64,000 nucleotides of DNA from Paenibacillus thalictri (GTDB lineage: Bacteria > Bacillota > Bacilli > Paenibacillales > NBRC-103111): positions 264,642-328,641 of the forward strand of contig NZ_SIRE01000008.1 of assembly GCF_004307995.1 (NCBI RefSeq), read 5' to 3'. Below, in pieces: positions 28,606 through 38,024 of the stretch; positions within the stretch are counted from its first letter, which is position 1, and each line of letters opens with the position of its first letter. Made by a program: the position numbers and the translations under genes. A model generated the notes under the pieces. That model saw only the letters and a list, made by a program, of their open reading frames with translations, had not been told where the DNA came from and searched no databases.

Positions 28606-29466
28606 ATGGCATTAAATATAAAAGGCAGAATGGTTGATTATATAGCAGCATTTATTGTTTTACTTGCGGTTTTTATATGCCTGGTTCCTTTTCTCTATAT
28701 TCTTTCGCAATCACTTAGCTCTAATCGGGCGATTATATCCCAAGCCGTTACCATCTATCCGATCGACTTTAATATAGAAGCCTATAAAGTCGTATTCAGG
28801 GATGCCGGTATGTTGTACTCCTTGTTTTATACGATAATCTTGACGGCCGTATTTGTGCTTGTTGCATTGACCGTTACCATATTGGCGGCGTACCCGCTGA
28901 CCAAAAAAAGACTTAAGGGCAGAAACGCTTTATTGCTGATGATGCTGTTTACCATGTATTTTAGCGGTGGTTTGATTCCGGATTATCTGAATGTAAAAAA
29001 CTTGAGTCTTTTGAACACTCCATTGGCGCTGATTCTTCCCGGTATGATGAGCGTGTATTATATGATCATATTGAAATCGTTCTTCCAAAGCTTGCCTGAC
29101 AGCCTGGAGGAAGCTGCACATCTGGACGGATGCAACGAAATGCAGATCCTGCTTAAGATTGTGCTGCCTCTTTCCAAGCCGGCGCTTGCCACAGTCAGCT
29201 TGCTATACGCCGTATTCAGATGGAATTATTTTCAGGACGCTCTGTTCTACATTACAGATCAGCATCTATATACGATACAGCTTAAGCTGTACAATGTTAT
29301 CAATCTTTCACAGCAAATGACCGGCGAGAATGTCAATGTCAATCTGCCTTCAGAGGCATTAAAAGCGGCAAGTATTATGTTCGGTACCATTCCGATTCTT
29401 CTAGTGTATCCGTGGCTCCAGAAATATTTTGTATCCGGCATTATGATTGGCGCCGTGAAAGGCTGA
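28606..29466 (+). CDS. ABC importer permease, YtcP type, of the uronate locus
   Basis: The 286-residue partner permease has six membrane segments, the EAA-type loop LEEAAHLDGCNEMQILLKIVLP and the conserved end SGIMIGAVKG. AGGGGG 8 nt upstream overlaps the end of the preceding gene, showing tight coupling. It is the second channel subunit for the lipoprotein encoded next. Confidence 0.9.
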   Translation: MALNIKGRMVDYIAAFIVLLAVFICLVPFLYILSQSLSSNRAIISQAVTIYPIDFNIEAYKVVFRDAGMLYSLFYTIILTAVFVLVALTVTILAAYPLTKKRLKGRNALLLMMLFTMYFSGGLIPDYLNVKNLSLLNTPLALILPGMMSVYYMIILKSFFQSLPDSLEEAAHLDGCNEMQILLKIVLPLSKPALATVSLLYAVFRWNYFQDALFYITDQHLYTIQLKLYNVINLSQQMTGENVNVNLPSEALKAASIMFGTIPILLVYPWLQKYFVSGIMIGAVKG

Positions 29467-29557
29467 TATGGGTTTGGGGAATGGATGATTTCATCTGTTT
29501 CGCGAATTTATATAAGTAAATTTGCTAAATAACTAATTTCTAAAGGGAGTGATTCTT

Positions 29558-31216
29558 TTGAACGTAAGGGGAAAAAGATCGGTTTATGTTTCTTTGGCAG
29601 CGCTAACAATGGCCTCGACATTAGCTGCGTGTACAAGTAATCCGAGTAATTCGTCAAGCGGCGCACAAAATGGTACGGCAGGTACTTCAGCGGGCACTAC
29701 AGCAGGCACTACAGCAGGCACTACAGCGAGCGCTCCCAAAGAACATCGAACATTAACTGTCGAAGTGTTCGACAGAGGCAAGCCCGGACAGCCGGATCTG
29801 AATAATAACTTCTGGACAAAGTATATCAACGATAATTTCGGCAAGCAGTTTAATGCCACGGTAAACTTTGTTTCAGTTCCTAGAGCCCAGGAAGTAGATA
29901 AGTTGAACGTATTGATGGCAGCCGGCCAGGCGCCTGACATTTCGTACACCTACACCCAAGGCGTTGTTTATAATTATGTACAGCAGGGTGGTTTGGCCGA
30001 GCTAGATCCCGTTCTCAAGCAGCATGGAACAACGCTTACCAAATATCTCGGCGATGATGTATTAAAGTATGGCAAATTTAATGGCAAGCAGTACTCTGTA
30101 CCGGGCAAGAGGACTGTTCTCGCTGGTAATAATACATTTATCCGTAAAGACTGGCTTGATAAACTGGGTCTTCCTGTTCCTACAACACCAGAGCAGTTCT
30201 ATAATACCATGGTTGCTTTCAAAGAGAAAAACCCCGGAAATGTAAGCGGTGTTATTCCTTATGGTTACTCCCTGCAGCCTTCAGGTCCTGGAATGGGCTA
30301 TATACCAGAAGCCTTTAAGCCGTCTAACCTTACTGAAGAACAGTTTGCTACACTTCAGCCGCAAGCGATTTGGACGACAAACTGGAATATGCCTGGGTTT
30401 GATAAAGCTGTTCAATATATGAACAAGATGTATAATGCAGGTTTGATCAGCCCGAATTTCGCAACGGACAAAGATGGTAAACTGCTCGATGCGGATATTT
30501 CCAATGGAAAAGTCGGCGCGTTCCAGACGAACTGGGACGGTCCGTACCGGACCGCTCCCGGCACCTATGCAAACCTTGCCAAAAACGTTCCCGGCGCTCA
30601 GCTTATTCCTATCGACCCATGGCAAAACGATGCGGGCAAACATCCTAAGAACGTATACAGCCCAAATGGGATGTATATCATTATTCCTAAATCAAGTAAA
30701 AACGTTGACCTTGCCATACAGTATCTTAACTGGATGGCTGACCCGAAGGTAACGCTATTCCTCCAGAACGGTCAGGAAGGCGTGGACTATAACATGGTGA
30801 ATGGCGTTCCAAAACAGACAGGAACCACAAATACAGGCGATAAGATGATGACCGTTGCCAACAACCTCGACTATGATATCCTTTCAAACGGTATCGAGCT
30901 TGGCGATCAGCAGAAAAATACGGCAGCCATTTCCGCAGGATATCCTGGTTATGAAAAGGATGCGGAAAATGCGTTAAAGGTAGGTATGGTGGACAGCTAT
31001 ACGACATACTTCTATTCAATACCGAATGCAGCTGATGCCAAAAGCAACACAGAGCTTAAAAATCTTTCAGCTCAAATGCTGGCCAAACTTATTGTTGCTA
31101 AGCCGGCCGAAGTGGACAGCCTTTACAAAACTTTGCTTCAACAGTATATGGATCAAGGCGGCAAGGCCGTTCAAGACGAATATATAAAAAATTACAAGAC
31201 TCAGAATGGTAAGTAA
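29558..31216 (+). CDS. Sugar-binding lipoprotein of the uronate locus
   Basis: The 552-residue lipoprotein starts at a TTG 8 nt after AAGGGAG. The signal peptide ends in the lipobox LAAC, followed by a Ser/Gly/Thr-rich linker containing three in-frame copies of a 12-nt unit (GCAGGCACTACA; AGTT at protein level, about 29694-29730). The rest is a long solute-binding fold (NNFWTKYINDNFGKQFNATV, RKDWLDKLGLPVPTTPEQFYN). It would capture the oligosaccharide for the two permeases upstream. A bidirectional terminator closes the operon. Confidence 0.9.
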   Translation: MNVRGKRSVYVSLAALTMASTLAACTSNPSNSSSGAQNGTAGTSAGTTAGTTAGTTASAPKEHRTLTVEVFDRGKPGQPDLNNNFWTKYINDNFGKQFNATVNFVSVPRAQEVDKLNVLMAAGQAPDISYTYTQGVVYNYVQQGGLAELDPVLKQHGTTLTKYLGDDVLKYGKFNGKQYSVPGKRTVLAGNNTFIRKDWLDKLGLPVPTTPEQFYNTMVAFKEKNPGNVSGVIPYGYSLQPSGPGMGYIPEAFKPSNLTEEQFATLQPQAIWTTNWNMPGFDKAVQYMNKMYNAGLISPNFATDKDGKLLDADISNGKVGAFQTNWDGPYRTAPGTYANLAKNVPGAQLIPIDPWQNDAGKHPKNVYSPNGMYIIIPKSSKNVDLAIQYLNWMADPKVTLFLQNGQEGVDYNMVNGVPKQTGTTNTGDKMMTVANNLDYDILSNGIELGDQQKNTAAISAGYPGYEKDAENALKVGMVDSYTTYFYSIPNAADAKSNTELKNLSAQMLAKLIVAKPAEVDSLYKTLLQQYMDQGGKAVQDEYIKNYKTQNGK

Positions 31217-31233
31217 TGGTATACTAGCAACAA

Positions 31234-31261
31234 AAAAAGGGCATTTCATCATGCCCTTTTT
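31234..31261. terminator. Bidirectional terminator between convergent genes
   Basis: AAAAAGGGCAT (31234-31244) pairs perfectly with ATGCCCTTTTT (31251-31261) around TTCATC, giving a T-run on either strand. It serves both the lipoprotein gene and the leftward sulfatase gene. Confidence 0.9.
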
Positions 31262-31274
31262 CTGTGCTTTTTTT

Positions 31275-32672
31275 TCATTTCCTCAGTTCTCTCATGTTCC
31301 TCATCAACCGCTGTGCCTGTTCCGGCCGCTCCTCGATGATGTTGTCAAGCTCATAGGGATCTTCCTGCAAATCGTATAATTCGTCCAAATCGTTATGATT
31401 CTCAATCAGCTTATACCTGCCGTCGAAAATCATCCGGGTATTGTTCAACTCGCTAAATTGAAACGTTTTGTGCGGCCCGACTTCTTGCTTTAACTGTGGT
31501 ACCAGCGAACGGCCGTCCAATCGGCTGAGCGTGTCAGTTACACCGGCCATTTCCAGAATGGTCGGGTGCAAGTCCATTAATTCGGCAAGCGCGTCGCTTG
31601 TTCCCGTTCTGGTTCCCCGCGGATCGGCAATGATTAGCGGGATGCGCAGTGCTCCTTCGTACATCGTGCTTTTCTGAAATAGTCCATGGTCTCCCATCAT
31701 CTCGCCATGATCCGCGCAGAAGATGATCACCGTCTGCTCGGCCACGCCTTTCCGCTCCAGCGTATCCAGCATATTTCCCACCCAATCGTCAATCAGCTTG
31801 ATTGCCGCGCCATAGTGCCGCTTGACATTATTCAGATCGCCATCCGACATATCCGACGAATGTTTCTTCGATTTTTTCTTGATCCAATTTGGCTTTTTGT
31901 TCAGCTCGTCTTGAATCGAAGCGGGAAACGGTTTGTCGGGGAAAGCGTCCACGTATTCGGCAGGGGCGTCCCAAGGATCATGCGGCCCGGCGAAGCTGAC
32001 AAACAAATGCCAAGGAGCTTCGGCAGATACGCGCTCCAGAAATTCGCAAGATGTTCGGCCTATGTAGCTGTCGTGAAAATGTTCGGCCGGCAGCGGCGAA
32101 GGATACGCGTTCCAGAAATTCCACTTCGCAAATCTCCGGCGATAGTCTTCCGTAAAAATGGGGAGCAAGCCGTGGTCGCGTAAATAACGCTGGTATGGTC
32201 CGGCGATATGGCTGTCGTTATCGGGATCAAGATCGAAGTTCATCAAGCGGTTCCGGGTAAACGCGGCATTCATCTTGCCTTCGGTTTCGTGGGGATCGGT
32301 AAAACCCAGATGGTACATGACCGGAAGATCCCCGTCCATGCCGTAATGATGATCTCCTTTATGCAGGTCGCTTTTGCCGACCATCGCCACGCGATATCCC
32401 GCTTGCCTGAGCGCTTGGTAATACGTCGGTTGTTCCATAGGATAATTGACGAAGTTTTCGAGATTTCCAACCCGGTGCGGGTACATGCCGGCCGCAAGCG
32501 AGCAGCGGCTTGGTCCGCAGACGGGGCTGTTGCAGGCGGCTTTGGCGAACCGCAGGCCTTTGGCGGCAATGCGGTCGATGTGCGGGGTTTGCACAAAATC
32601 CGTGCCCGTGCAGCTCATCCAATCGTAACGGAATTGATCGACCATGATCATTAAAATATTAGGTTGGCTCAT
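31275..32672 (-). CDS. Cys-type sulfatase 1, cytoplasmic
   Basis: The 465-residue alkaline-phosphatase-superfamily protein has the sulfatase signature C52-G-P-S-R, whose Cys must be converted to formylglycine. It also has the N-terminal metal site MIMVDQFRYD and CADHGEMMGDHG in the second half. There is no signal peptide, so it should act in the cytoplasm on imported sulfated sugar. AAAGGAG upstream of the ATG is clear. It is transcribed divergently from sulfatase 2, and both promoters carry the shared ATCGGA element. The exact sulfated substrate cannot be read from the sequence. Choline-sulfatase-like or glycan sulfatases are the nearest types. Confidence 0.9.
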   Translation of the reverse strand: MSQPNILMIMVDQFRYDWMSCTGTDFVQTPHIDRIAAKGLRFAKAACNSPVCGPSRCSLAAGMYPHRVGNLENFVNYPMEQPTYYQALRQAGYRVAMVGKSDLHKGDHHYGMDGDLPVMYHLGFTDPHETEGKMNAAFTRNRLMNFDLDPDNDSHIAGPYQRYLRDHGLLPIFTEDYRRRFAKWNFWNAYPSPLPAEHFHDSYIGRTSCEFLERVSAEAPWHLFVSFAGPHDPWDAPAEYVDAFPDKPFPASIQDELNKKPNWIKKKSKKHSSDMSDGDLNNVKRHYGAAIKLIDDWVGNMLDTLERKGVAEQTVIIFCADHGEMMGDHGLFQKSTMYEGALRIPLIIADPRGTRTGTSDALAELMDLHPTILEMAGVTDTLSRLDGRSLVPQLKQEVGPHKTFQFSELNNTRMIFDGRYKLIENHNDLDELYDLQEDPYELDNIIEERPEQAQRLMRNMRELRK

Positions 32673-32707
32673 TGTGCAGACTCCTTTCGTTATTAAGCAT
32701 CATTTTG

Positions 32708-32757
32708 AATATAACAACAAGCAACGTTGCGGGCGATTGCTTATTGTCCGATTTCTT
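32708..32757 (-). promoter_or_regulatory. Sulfatase 1 promoter with ATCGGA element
   Basis: Read leftward, AAGAAATCGGACAAT (32757 to 32743) lies upstream of a TATATT -10 box (32713 to 32708). The distance from ATCGGA to the -10 box is 39 nt, against 40 nt in the two rightward copies. The 15-mer is an exact inverted copy of the one at 32809-32823. Confidence 0.6.
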
Positions 32758-32798
32758 AACGTATTATCTTGGACCTGCAGACAGTCAATGGTCCCAAG

Positions 32799-32859
32799 AA
32801 AAAATGCAAAGAAATCGGACAATCCGTTAACGACGCTTCCCTGGCTTAAGCCGTATAGT
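32799..32859 (+). promoter_or_regulatory. Sulfatase 2 promoter with ATCGGA element
   Basis: A block of AAAAAATGCAAA then GAAATCGGACAATCCGTT (32799-32828) is followed by TATAGT at 32854-32859. It matches the block at 34380-34409 in 26 of 30 positions. No good -35 box is present, which suggests activator dependence. Confidence 0.6.
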
Positions 32860-32892
32860 AAACGTATCTTGAACAAAGGAGGAACATTTCGC

Positions 32893-34359
32893 TTGAAGAG
32901 ACCACATATCGTGTTATTTAATCCCGATCAATGGAGAGGCGACGTTTTGGGGCATATGGGTAATCCGGCCGCCGTTACACCTAACTTGGACCGTTTTGTC
33001 GCGGACGATGCGGTGTCTTTCCGCAGCGCTTTTTGTCAAAATCCCGTATGCACGCCGAGCCGCTGCTCGTTTATGTCCGGTTGGTATCCTCATGTCCGAG
33101 GCCACCGCACAATGTATCATATGATGCAGCCGGACGAGCCGGTGCTGCTCAAAACGCTCAAGGATGAAGGGTATTTTGTTTGGTGGGGCGGTAAAAACGA
33201 CCTTGTCCCGGCCAAAAACGGCTTTGATGCATACTGCGACATCAAATATACGCCGGAACCTAAGCCAAAACCTCCGTTTGGCGGCGACTTGCGGCGGGGG
33301 GAACCGGGCAGCGACACGTATTATTCTTTTTATGTAGGAACGATCGGCGATGAGAACGACGGGTCAATGTATTATGATTCGGATTGGGCCCATATTATGG
33401 GAGCTATCGATTTGATCAAAAACGCACCGCAAGACCGGCCTTTATGTATTTATTTGCCGATCCTTTACCCGCACCCGCCTTATGCCGTGGAAGCGTCGTG
33501 GTACAATAAAATCGACAAATCTCATCTGCCGAAACGGATAACGGCAGATGAGCTCACAGGCGATAAGCCGTCCATGCTGTCAGGGCTGCGGGAAAGATAC
33601 AACATGCAGAGCTGGACGGAGGACCGGTGGACGGAGCTGCGCGCCACGTATTACGGGATGTGCGCTAGAGTGGATCACCAGTTCGGCCTAGTCATGGATG
33701 CGCTGAAAGAAGCGGGAATCTACGACGATACGGCGGTATTTTTCTTCTCCGATCATGGCGATTTCACCGGGGATTACGGGCTGGTGGAAAAAACGCAAAA
33801 CACGTTTGAAGATTGCCTGACCCGCGTGCCATTGATCGTTAAGCCGCCGGCGCATACCCCGGCCAAGCCACGTGTGAGCGAAGCGCTGGTCGAGCTGGTC
33901 GACCTGACGGCGACCGTGCATGATTATGCCGGCATTACGCCGGGGTACACGCTGTTCGGCAAATCGCTTGCTCCGGTGATCGCCGGAGCGACGGACGAGC
34001 ACCGGGATGCCGTATTTAGCGAAGGCGGGCGGCAGCACGGCGAATTTCACTGCAATGAATCGGCGCCGGCTAACGCAGAGTCTTCCATGCTATATTGGCC
34101 CCGGGGTGAGATGCAGCGCAGCGAAGGACCGGAGCATACAAAAGCAACGATGATTCGCACCGGAACATACAAGTATGTCCGCAGACACTATGAAACGGAT
34201 GAACTGTACGATCTGGAGCGGGACCCGGGAGAAACGGACAACAAAATACACGACGGCTCTTTGGCGGATGTTTTGCTTGACTTAAAAGAGAGGATGCTCG
34301 ATTTTTATCAAACAACGTGTGATGTAGTGCCTCACACAAGAGACTCCAGGGAAAAGTGA
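32893..34359 (+). CDS. Cys-type sulfatase 2, cytoplasmic
   Basis: The 488-residue protein carries C53-T-P-S-R in the formylglycine signature, the start IVLFNPDQWRGD with a metal-binding Asp, and FFFSDHGDFTGDYG later. It lacks a signal peptide. The TTG at 32893 is chosen because AAAGGAGG lies about 10 nt upstream and the family N-terminus begins here. Upstream in-frame starts would run through the divergent promoter. The next importer operon follows after about 140 nt, and both starts share the ATCGGA promoter block, so this enzyme and that importer are probably coregulated. Confidence 0.9.
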   Translation: MKRPHIVLFNPDQWRGDVLGHMGNPAAVTPNLDRFVADDAVSFRSAFCQNPVCTPSRCSFMSGWYPHVRGHRTMYHMMQPDEPVLLKTLKDEGYFVWWGGKNDLVPAKNGFDAYCDIKYTPEPKPKPPFGGDLRRGEPGSDTYYSFYVGTIGDENDGSMYYDSDWAHIMGAIDLIKNAPQDRPLCIYLPILYPHPPYAVEASWYNKIDKSHLPKRITADELTGDKPSMLSGLRERYNMQSWTEDRWTELRATYYGMCARVDHQFGLVMDALKEAGIYDDTAVFFFSDHGDFTGDYGLVEKTQNTFEDCLTRVPLIVKPPAHTPAKPRVSEALVELVDLTATVHDYAGITPGYTLFGKSLAPVIAGATDEHRDAVFSEGGRQHGEFHCNESAPANAESSMLYWPRGEMQRSEGPEHTKATMIRTGTYKYVRRHYETDELYDLERDPGETDNKIHDGSLADVLLDLKERMLDFYQTTCDVVPHTRDSREK

Positions 34360-34379
34360 CCGGGAAACGGCATGTTGAA

Positions 34380-34440
34380 AAAAAATGCAAACAAATCGGA
34401 ATATCCGATAAGGACAGCGGGAGCCGCTCGTTGGTATAGT
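34380..34440 (+). promoter_or_regulatory. Promoter of importer operon 3 with ATCGGA palindrome
   Basis: ATCGGA-ATA-TCCGAT at 34395-34409 is a perfect palindrome within a 30-nt block shared with 32799-32828. TATAGT at 34435-34440 lies 40 nt downstream of its first base, as in the sulfatase 2 promoter. Confidence 0.65.
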
Positions 34441-34502
34441 TGAATTATCTTCTTAGCGAAGAAGAAAAGAAGAGAAGAAGCTTAAGGAGGGTCTATATAA
34501 AG

Positions 34503-36038
34503 ATGAAGAAGCTGACAGCGCTTTCGTTAAGCGGCTTGCTGCTGACAACAACAGCTATGGCCGGATGCGCCGGAGGTACGGCTGCGGGTACAAACACAAC
34601 GTCCAAAAGCAAAGCAGCAGCGGACGATACAAACGAAAAGATCACGATCAATCTAATGACGCGAAGTTACGCCGGGGGAGGCTGGCCCCCTAATCATCCC
34701 GTAATCGATGAATTAAACAAAAGGCTGAATATCGACCTCAAGATTGAATGGGTTCCGGCGGCGAATTATCCGGAAAAGCTGAATGTGCTTGCTGCGTCGA
34801 ACAATTTCCCGGACGTATTTTATATCACCAACACGGAATACGTGAAATGGCAAAGCAAAAATATATTTATGGACGTGAAGCCGGAGCTTGGCAAACATCC
34901 GAATATCGTCAAATATATTCCCGAAGAGTCAACCAAACAGTTTAACCCGAAGGGTAAATATTACGGCATCCCTTTTTATTACCAGGAGGTACGGGATTCG
35001 CTCGCGATACGCAAGGATTGGATGGAAAAGCTGGGGCTTAAGATGCCCGATACGATCGACGAATTTTATAATGTGACCAAGGCGTTTGCCTTGAATGATC
35101 CGGATGGAAACGGCAAGCAGGATACAGTCGGCTTTTCGATGGAAATAAATCCCGCAGGGGTGTTTGGGTTTGGCGGTACCGCGGCTTTCCTGACTTCCAG
35201 CTTCGGGCTTGCGAACAAATGGAAGCTGGATAACGACAAGCTGGTTCCGATGCAGGTGCAAAGCAAGGAACTTAAAGATTTTATCGGATTTATGCGCAAA
35301 GCGTATGCGGAAGGGGTCTTGGACAAAGATTTTCCGATCCTCAAGTCGCGAGATTCGCTGAATAAGCTGGAGGCCGGGAAATCCGGGGTTGCCAACGTGA
35401 ATCCGCAGCAGCTGTTTGCGGAAACATTACCCCCGCTCACCAAAGTGGATTCGAAAGCGGAGCTCGTACAATTGATGCCGCCGGCAGGTGCGGATGGCAA
35501 ACGCGGGACACGAAGTTCGTCGACAGGCGACAGAATTGTCATCAATGCCAAACTTGATCCGAAGAAACAGCAGAGAATTCTTAAAATGATGGACTATATG
35601 TTGTCCGACGAAGGATACGATTTGATCAAACACGGCATTGAAGGGGTTCATTACAAAAAAATATCGGATACGAAATACGAGCAGCTGGAAGCTTCGGTGA
35701 AGGACAGACAATTTCTGCTTGTCGGCTGGTTTTTTAAACGGTTTGATCCGATGTTTTTAATTTACAAGTGGATGGATCCGAAAGAAGTCGCGACCGTCAA
35801 ATCGTATTTCGATAACAACGAAAAAGTGAAGGTGAAAGACGACGGCTTCGGTTTTGTCTCGGAAACGGCAACCAAGGTCGGTCCGAACATCGACAAAAAA
35901 TGGATGGATACGATGGTGAAGGTGATTGTCGGCCAGGAGCCGATGGAGTCCATCGACAAGGCGGTTGCCGAGTGGAAATCGGGCGGCGGAGACGCCATCA
36001 TCAAGGAAATGAACGAAGAATACCAGAAGTCGAAGTAA
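34503..36038 (+). CDS. Sugar-binding lipoprotein of importer 3
   Basis: The 511-residue lipoprotein has the lipobox AMAGC and a short Ala/Thr linker, then a YtcQ-like solute-binding fold with a DPDGNGKQDT calcium-loop-like segment. AAGGAGG at 34484-34490 is 12 nt from the ATG, slightly long. It is placed directly behind sulfatase 2 and in front of its two permeases, suggesting capture of sulfated oligosaccharides at the cell surface. Confidence 0.9.
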   Translation: MKKLTALSLSGLLLTTTAMAGCAGGTAAGTNTTSKSKAAADDTNEKITINLMTRSYAGGGWPPNHPVIDELNKRLNIDLKIEWVPAANYPEKLNVLAASNNFPDVFYITNTEYVKWQSKNIFMDVKPELGKHPNIVKYIPEESTKQFNPKGKYYGIPFYYQEVRDSLAIRKDWMEKLGLKMPDTIDEFYNVTKAFALNDPDGNGKQDTVGFSMEINPAGVFGFGGTAAFLTSSFGLANKWKLDNDKLVPMQVQSKELKDFIGFMRKAYAEGVLDKDFPILKSRDSLNKLEAGKSGVANVNPQQLFAETLPPLTKVDSKAELVQLMPPAGADGKRGTRSSSTGDRIVINAKLDPKKQQRILKMMDYMLSDEGYDLIKHGIEGVHYKKISDTKYEQLEASVKDRQFLLVGWFFKRFDPMFLIYKWMDPKEVATVKSYFDNNEKVKVKDDGFGFVSETATKVGPNIDKKWMDTMVKVIVGQEPMESIDKAVAEWKSGGGDAIIKEMNEEYQKSK

Positions 36039-36113
36039 CAGCTGCAGAAATGGGGAAAACCCGGGTGATGCTGACGGTCATGCGGGTTTTTCCTGCCAAA
36101 GGAGGTTGCGGGT

Positions 36114-37064
36114 TTGAGCATGGCGGTTACAAGGACCAAGGCGGTGGACATCAAGGCAAGGCAGCGCAACCGGGAGGAATGGAAGCGCGGTTTGCCTATA
36201 TATGCGATGATTCTGCCCGGATTTATATTTTTCATCGTCTTCAAGTATGTTCCGATGGGCGGCATTATGATCGCTTTTCAAAATTATGATCCGTTTGACG
36301 GTTTTTTGCAAAGCGCATGGGTGGGGTTCGACAATTTTCAGAAGCTGTTTCACGATCCGGATTTTTGGAAAATTTTCCGCAATACGCTGCTGATCAGCGC
36401 GCTCAATTTATTTCTATTTTTTCCCGTGCCGATTATCGTTTCCTTATTATTAAATGAAGTTCGTGTCAAGTGGTTTAAGAAAGGGGCGCAGACGCTGCTG
36501 TATGTGCCGCATTTCTTAAGTTGGGTTGTCGTCGTCAGCATCACCGTGCTGCTGTTCTCCACACAAGACGGCGGGATTAACAACATGCTTTCCACCTGGG
36601 GGTATGAACGGATGGAAGTAATGACCAATCCTTCCTATTTCCGTATCGTCTATTTGCTTCAGGTAGTCTGGAAGGAAGCGGGGTGGAGCGCGATCATCTT
36701 TCTTGCCGCGCTGGCTGCGGTCGACCCGACGTTGTACGAAGCGGCGACGATGGACGGCGCCAGCCGGTTAAGGCAAATATGGCACATCAATTTGCCGGCG
36801 CTGCGCTCGACGATCATCATCCTGTTTATTTTAAGATTGGGCCATGTCATGGATACCGGCTTCGAGCATATTTTACTTTTGCAAAATTCGCTGAACATCG
36901 ACGTTTCGGAAGTGTTTGACACTTATGTATACCGGGTCGGCATCCTGCAGGCGGAATTCAGCTATACGACGGCGGTTGGGTTGTTTAAAGCGCTGATCGG
37001 ACTAGGGCTTGTTTATTTGGCCAATCGGGCATCGCGGAAAATCGGCGAGGAAGGGGTATATTAA
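36114..37064 (+). CDS. ABC importer permease, LplB type, importer 3
   Basis: The 316-residue permease begins at a TTG 8 nt after GGAGG. It shows FKYVPMGGIMIAFQNYDPF and the EAA loop LYEAATMDGASRLRQIWHINLP, with six predicted membrane segments. It ends 2 nt before the next permease gene, so the two are translationally linked. Confidence 0.9.
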   Translation: MSMAVTRTKAVDIKARQRNREEWKRGLPIYAMILPGFIFFIVFKYVPMGGIMIAFQNYDPFDGFLQSAWVGFDNFQKLFHDPDFWKIFRNTLLISALNLFLFFPVPIIVSLLLNEVRVKWFKKGAQTLLYVPHFLSWVVVVSITVLLFSTQDGGINNMLSTWGYERMEVMTNPSYFRIVYLLQVVWKEAGWSAIIFLAALAAVDPTLYEAATMDGASRLRQIWHINLPALRSTIIILFILRLGHVMDTGFEHILLLQNSLNIDVSEVFDTYVYRVGILQAEFSYTTAVGLFKALIGLGLVYLANRASRKIGEEGVY

Positions 37065-37066
37065 CG

Positions 37067-37936
37067 ATGAAAAGCAGCTCATCTGCAAGATCGTTTTCCT
37101 TATTTGACGTTCTAATCTATCTCGTTCTTGGTACGCTGCTGCTGCTTGTGCTACTTCCGTGCCTGTACGTGCTGCTCAGTTCGTTTTCCACCAAAAGCGA
37201 GATGCTGTCGCGCGGGTTCTATCTCATCCCGAACGTGTGGACGCTGAATTCGTACGGCTATTTGTTCAGCAATCACAATTTCACTACATCCTACTTGAAT
37301 GCGCTGCAAATTACGGTAGTCGGGACTGTGGTTAGCATTGCGGCGACGACGCTGATGGCCTACGGCTTGTCGCGGACTTGGCTCAGGGGCAGAAAACCTT
37401 TAAATATTATGGTGCTGTTTACGATGCTGTTCAGCGGCGGCATTATTCCGACGTATTTGTTGACCAGCCAGCTTGGACTGCTGAACAGCTATTGGTCTTT
37501 GTTTTTGAATAACGCGATCCTGCCGTTTAATCTGATTGTGATGAGAAGTTTTTTTCAAAATACGCCCAAAGAGCTGGAGGAAGCGGCGCGGATTGACGGC
37601 TGCGGAGAATGGAACTTGTTCCTGCGGGTGATCCTGCCGTTGTCGATGACTTCGGTTGCGACATTTATTATGTTTTATGCCGTATTTTATTGGAACTCGT
37701 ATTTTCAGGCGATATTGTTTATCAGCGATTCGCAAAAAATGCCGCTGCAGGTATTCTTGAGGCAAATTATTTTGGAGTCGGGCAATTCGCTGGAATCTGT
37801 CGCAGGCGGCTTTGAGTTTGGGCCGCCGGTGAAAATGGCCGTTGTTGTGATGGCTTCGATCCCGATGCTGGCCATGTACCCTTTTTTCCAAAAATATTTC
37901 GATAAGGGTATGCTGGTCGGTTCGGTAAAAGGATGA
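37067..37936 (+). CDS. ABC importer permease, YtcP type, importer 3
   Basis: The 289-residue partner has the EAA-type loop ELEEAARIDGCGEWNLFLRVILP and the tail DKGMLVGSVKG. Its ribosome binding site lies within the end of the previous gene (GAGGAAGGGG). It is the last importer gene before the two-component regulators. Confidence 0.9.
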   Translation: MKSSSSARSFSLFDVLIYLVLGTLLLLVLLPCLYVLLSSFSTKSEMLSRGFYLIPNVWTLNSYGYLFSNHNFTTSYLNALQITVVGTVVSIAATTLMAYGLSRTWLRGRKPLNIMVLFTMLFSGGIIPTYLLTSQLGLLNSYWSLFLNNAILPFNLIVMRSFFQNTPKELEEAARIDGCGEWNLFLRVILPLSMTSVATFIMFYAVFYWNSYFQAILFISDSQKMPLQVFLRQIILESGNSLESVAGGFEFGPPVKMAVVVMASIPMLAMYPFFQKYFDKGMLVGSVKG

Positions 37937-37956
37937 CGAATAAAGTCGAATGATGA

Positions 37957-38024
37957 CGGAAAGGGGAAGGCGAAGGTGTTATAATGAAGCTGCGGTGTAT
38001 ACATCCGCAAGCTCGGGCTTGCGG
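37957..38024 (+). promoter_or_regulatory. Extended -10 promoter and structured leader of the response-regulator gene
   Basis: TGTTATAAT (TATAAT at 37980-37985) forms an extended -10 promoter. The transcript would begin with a leader in which TGCGG (37991-37995) can pair with CCGCA (38005-38009). Alternatively, CCGCAAGC (38005-38012) can form an 8-bp stem with GCTTGCGG (38017-38024). The two pairings exclude each other. Confidence 0.5.
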
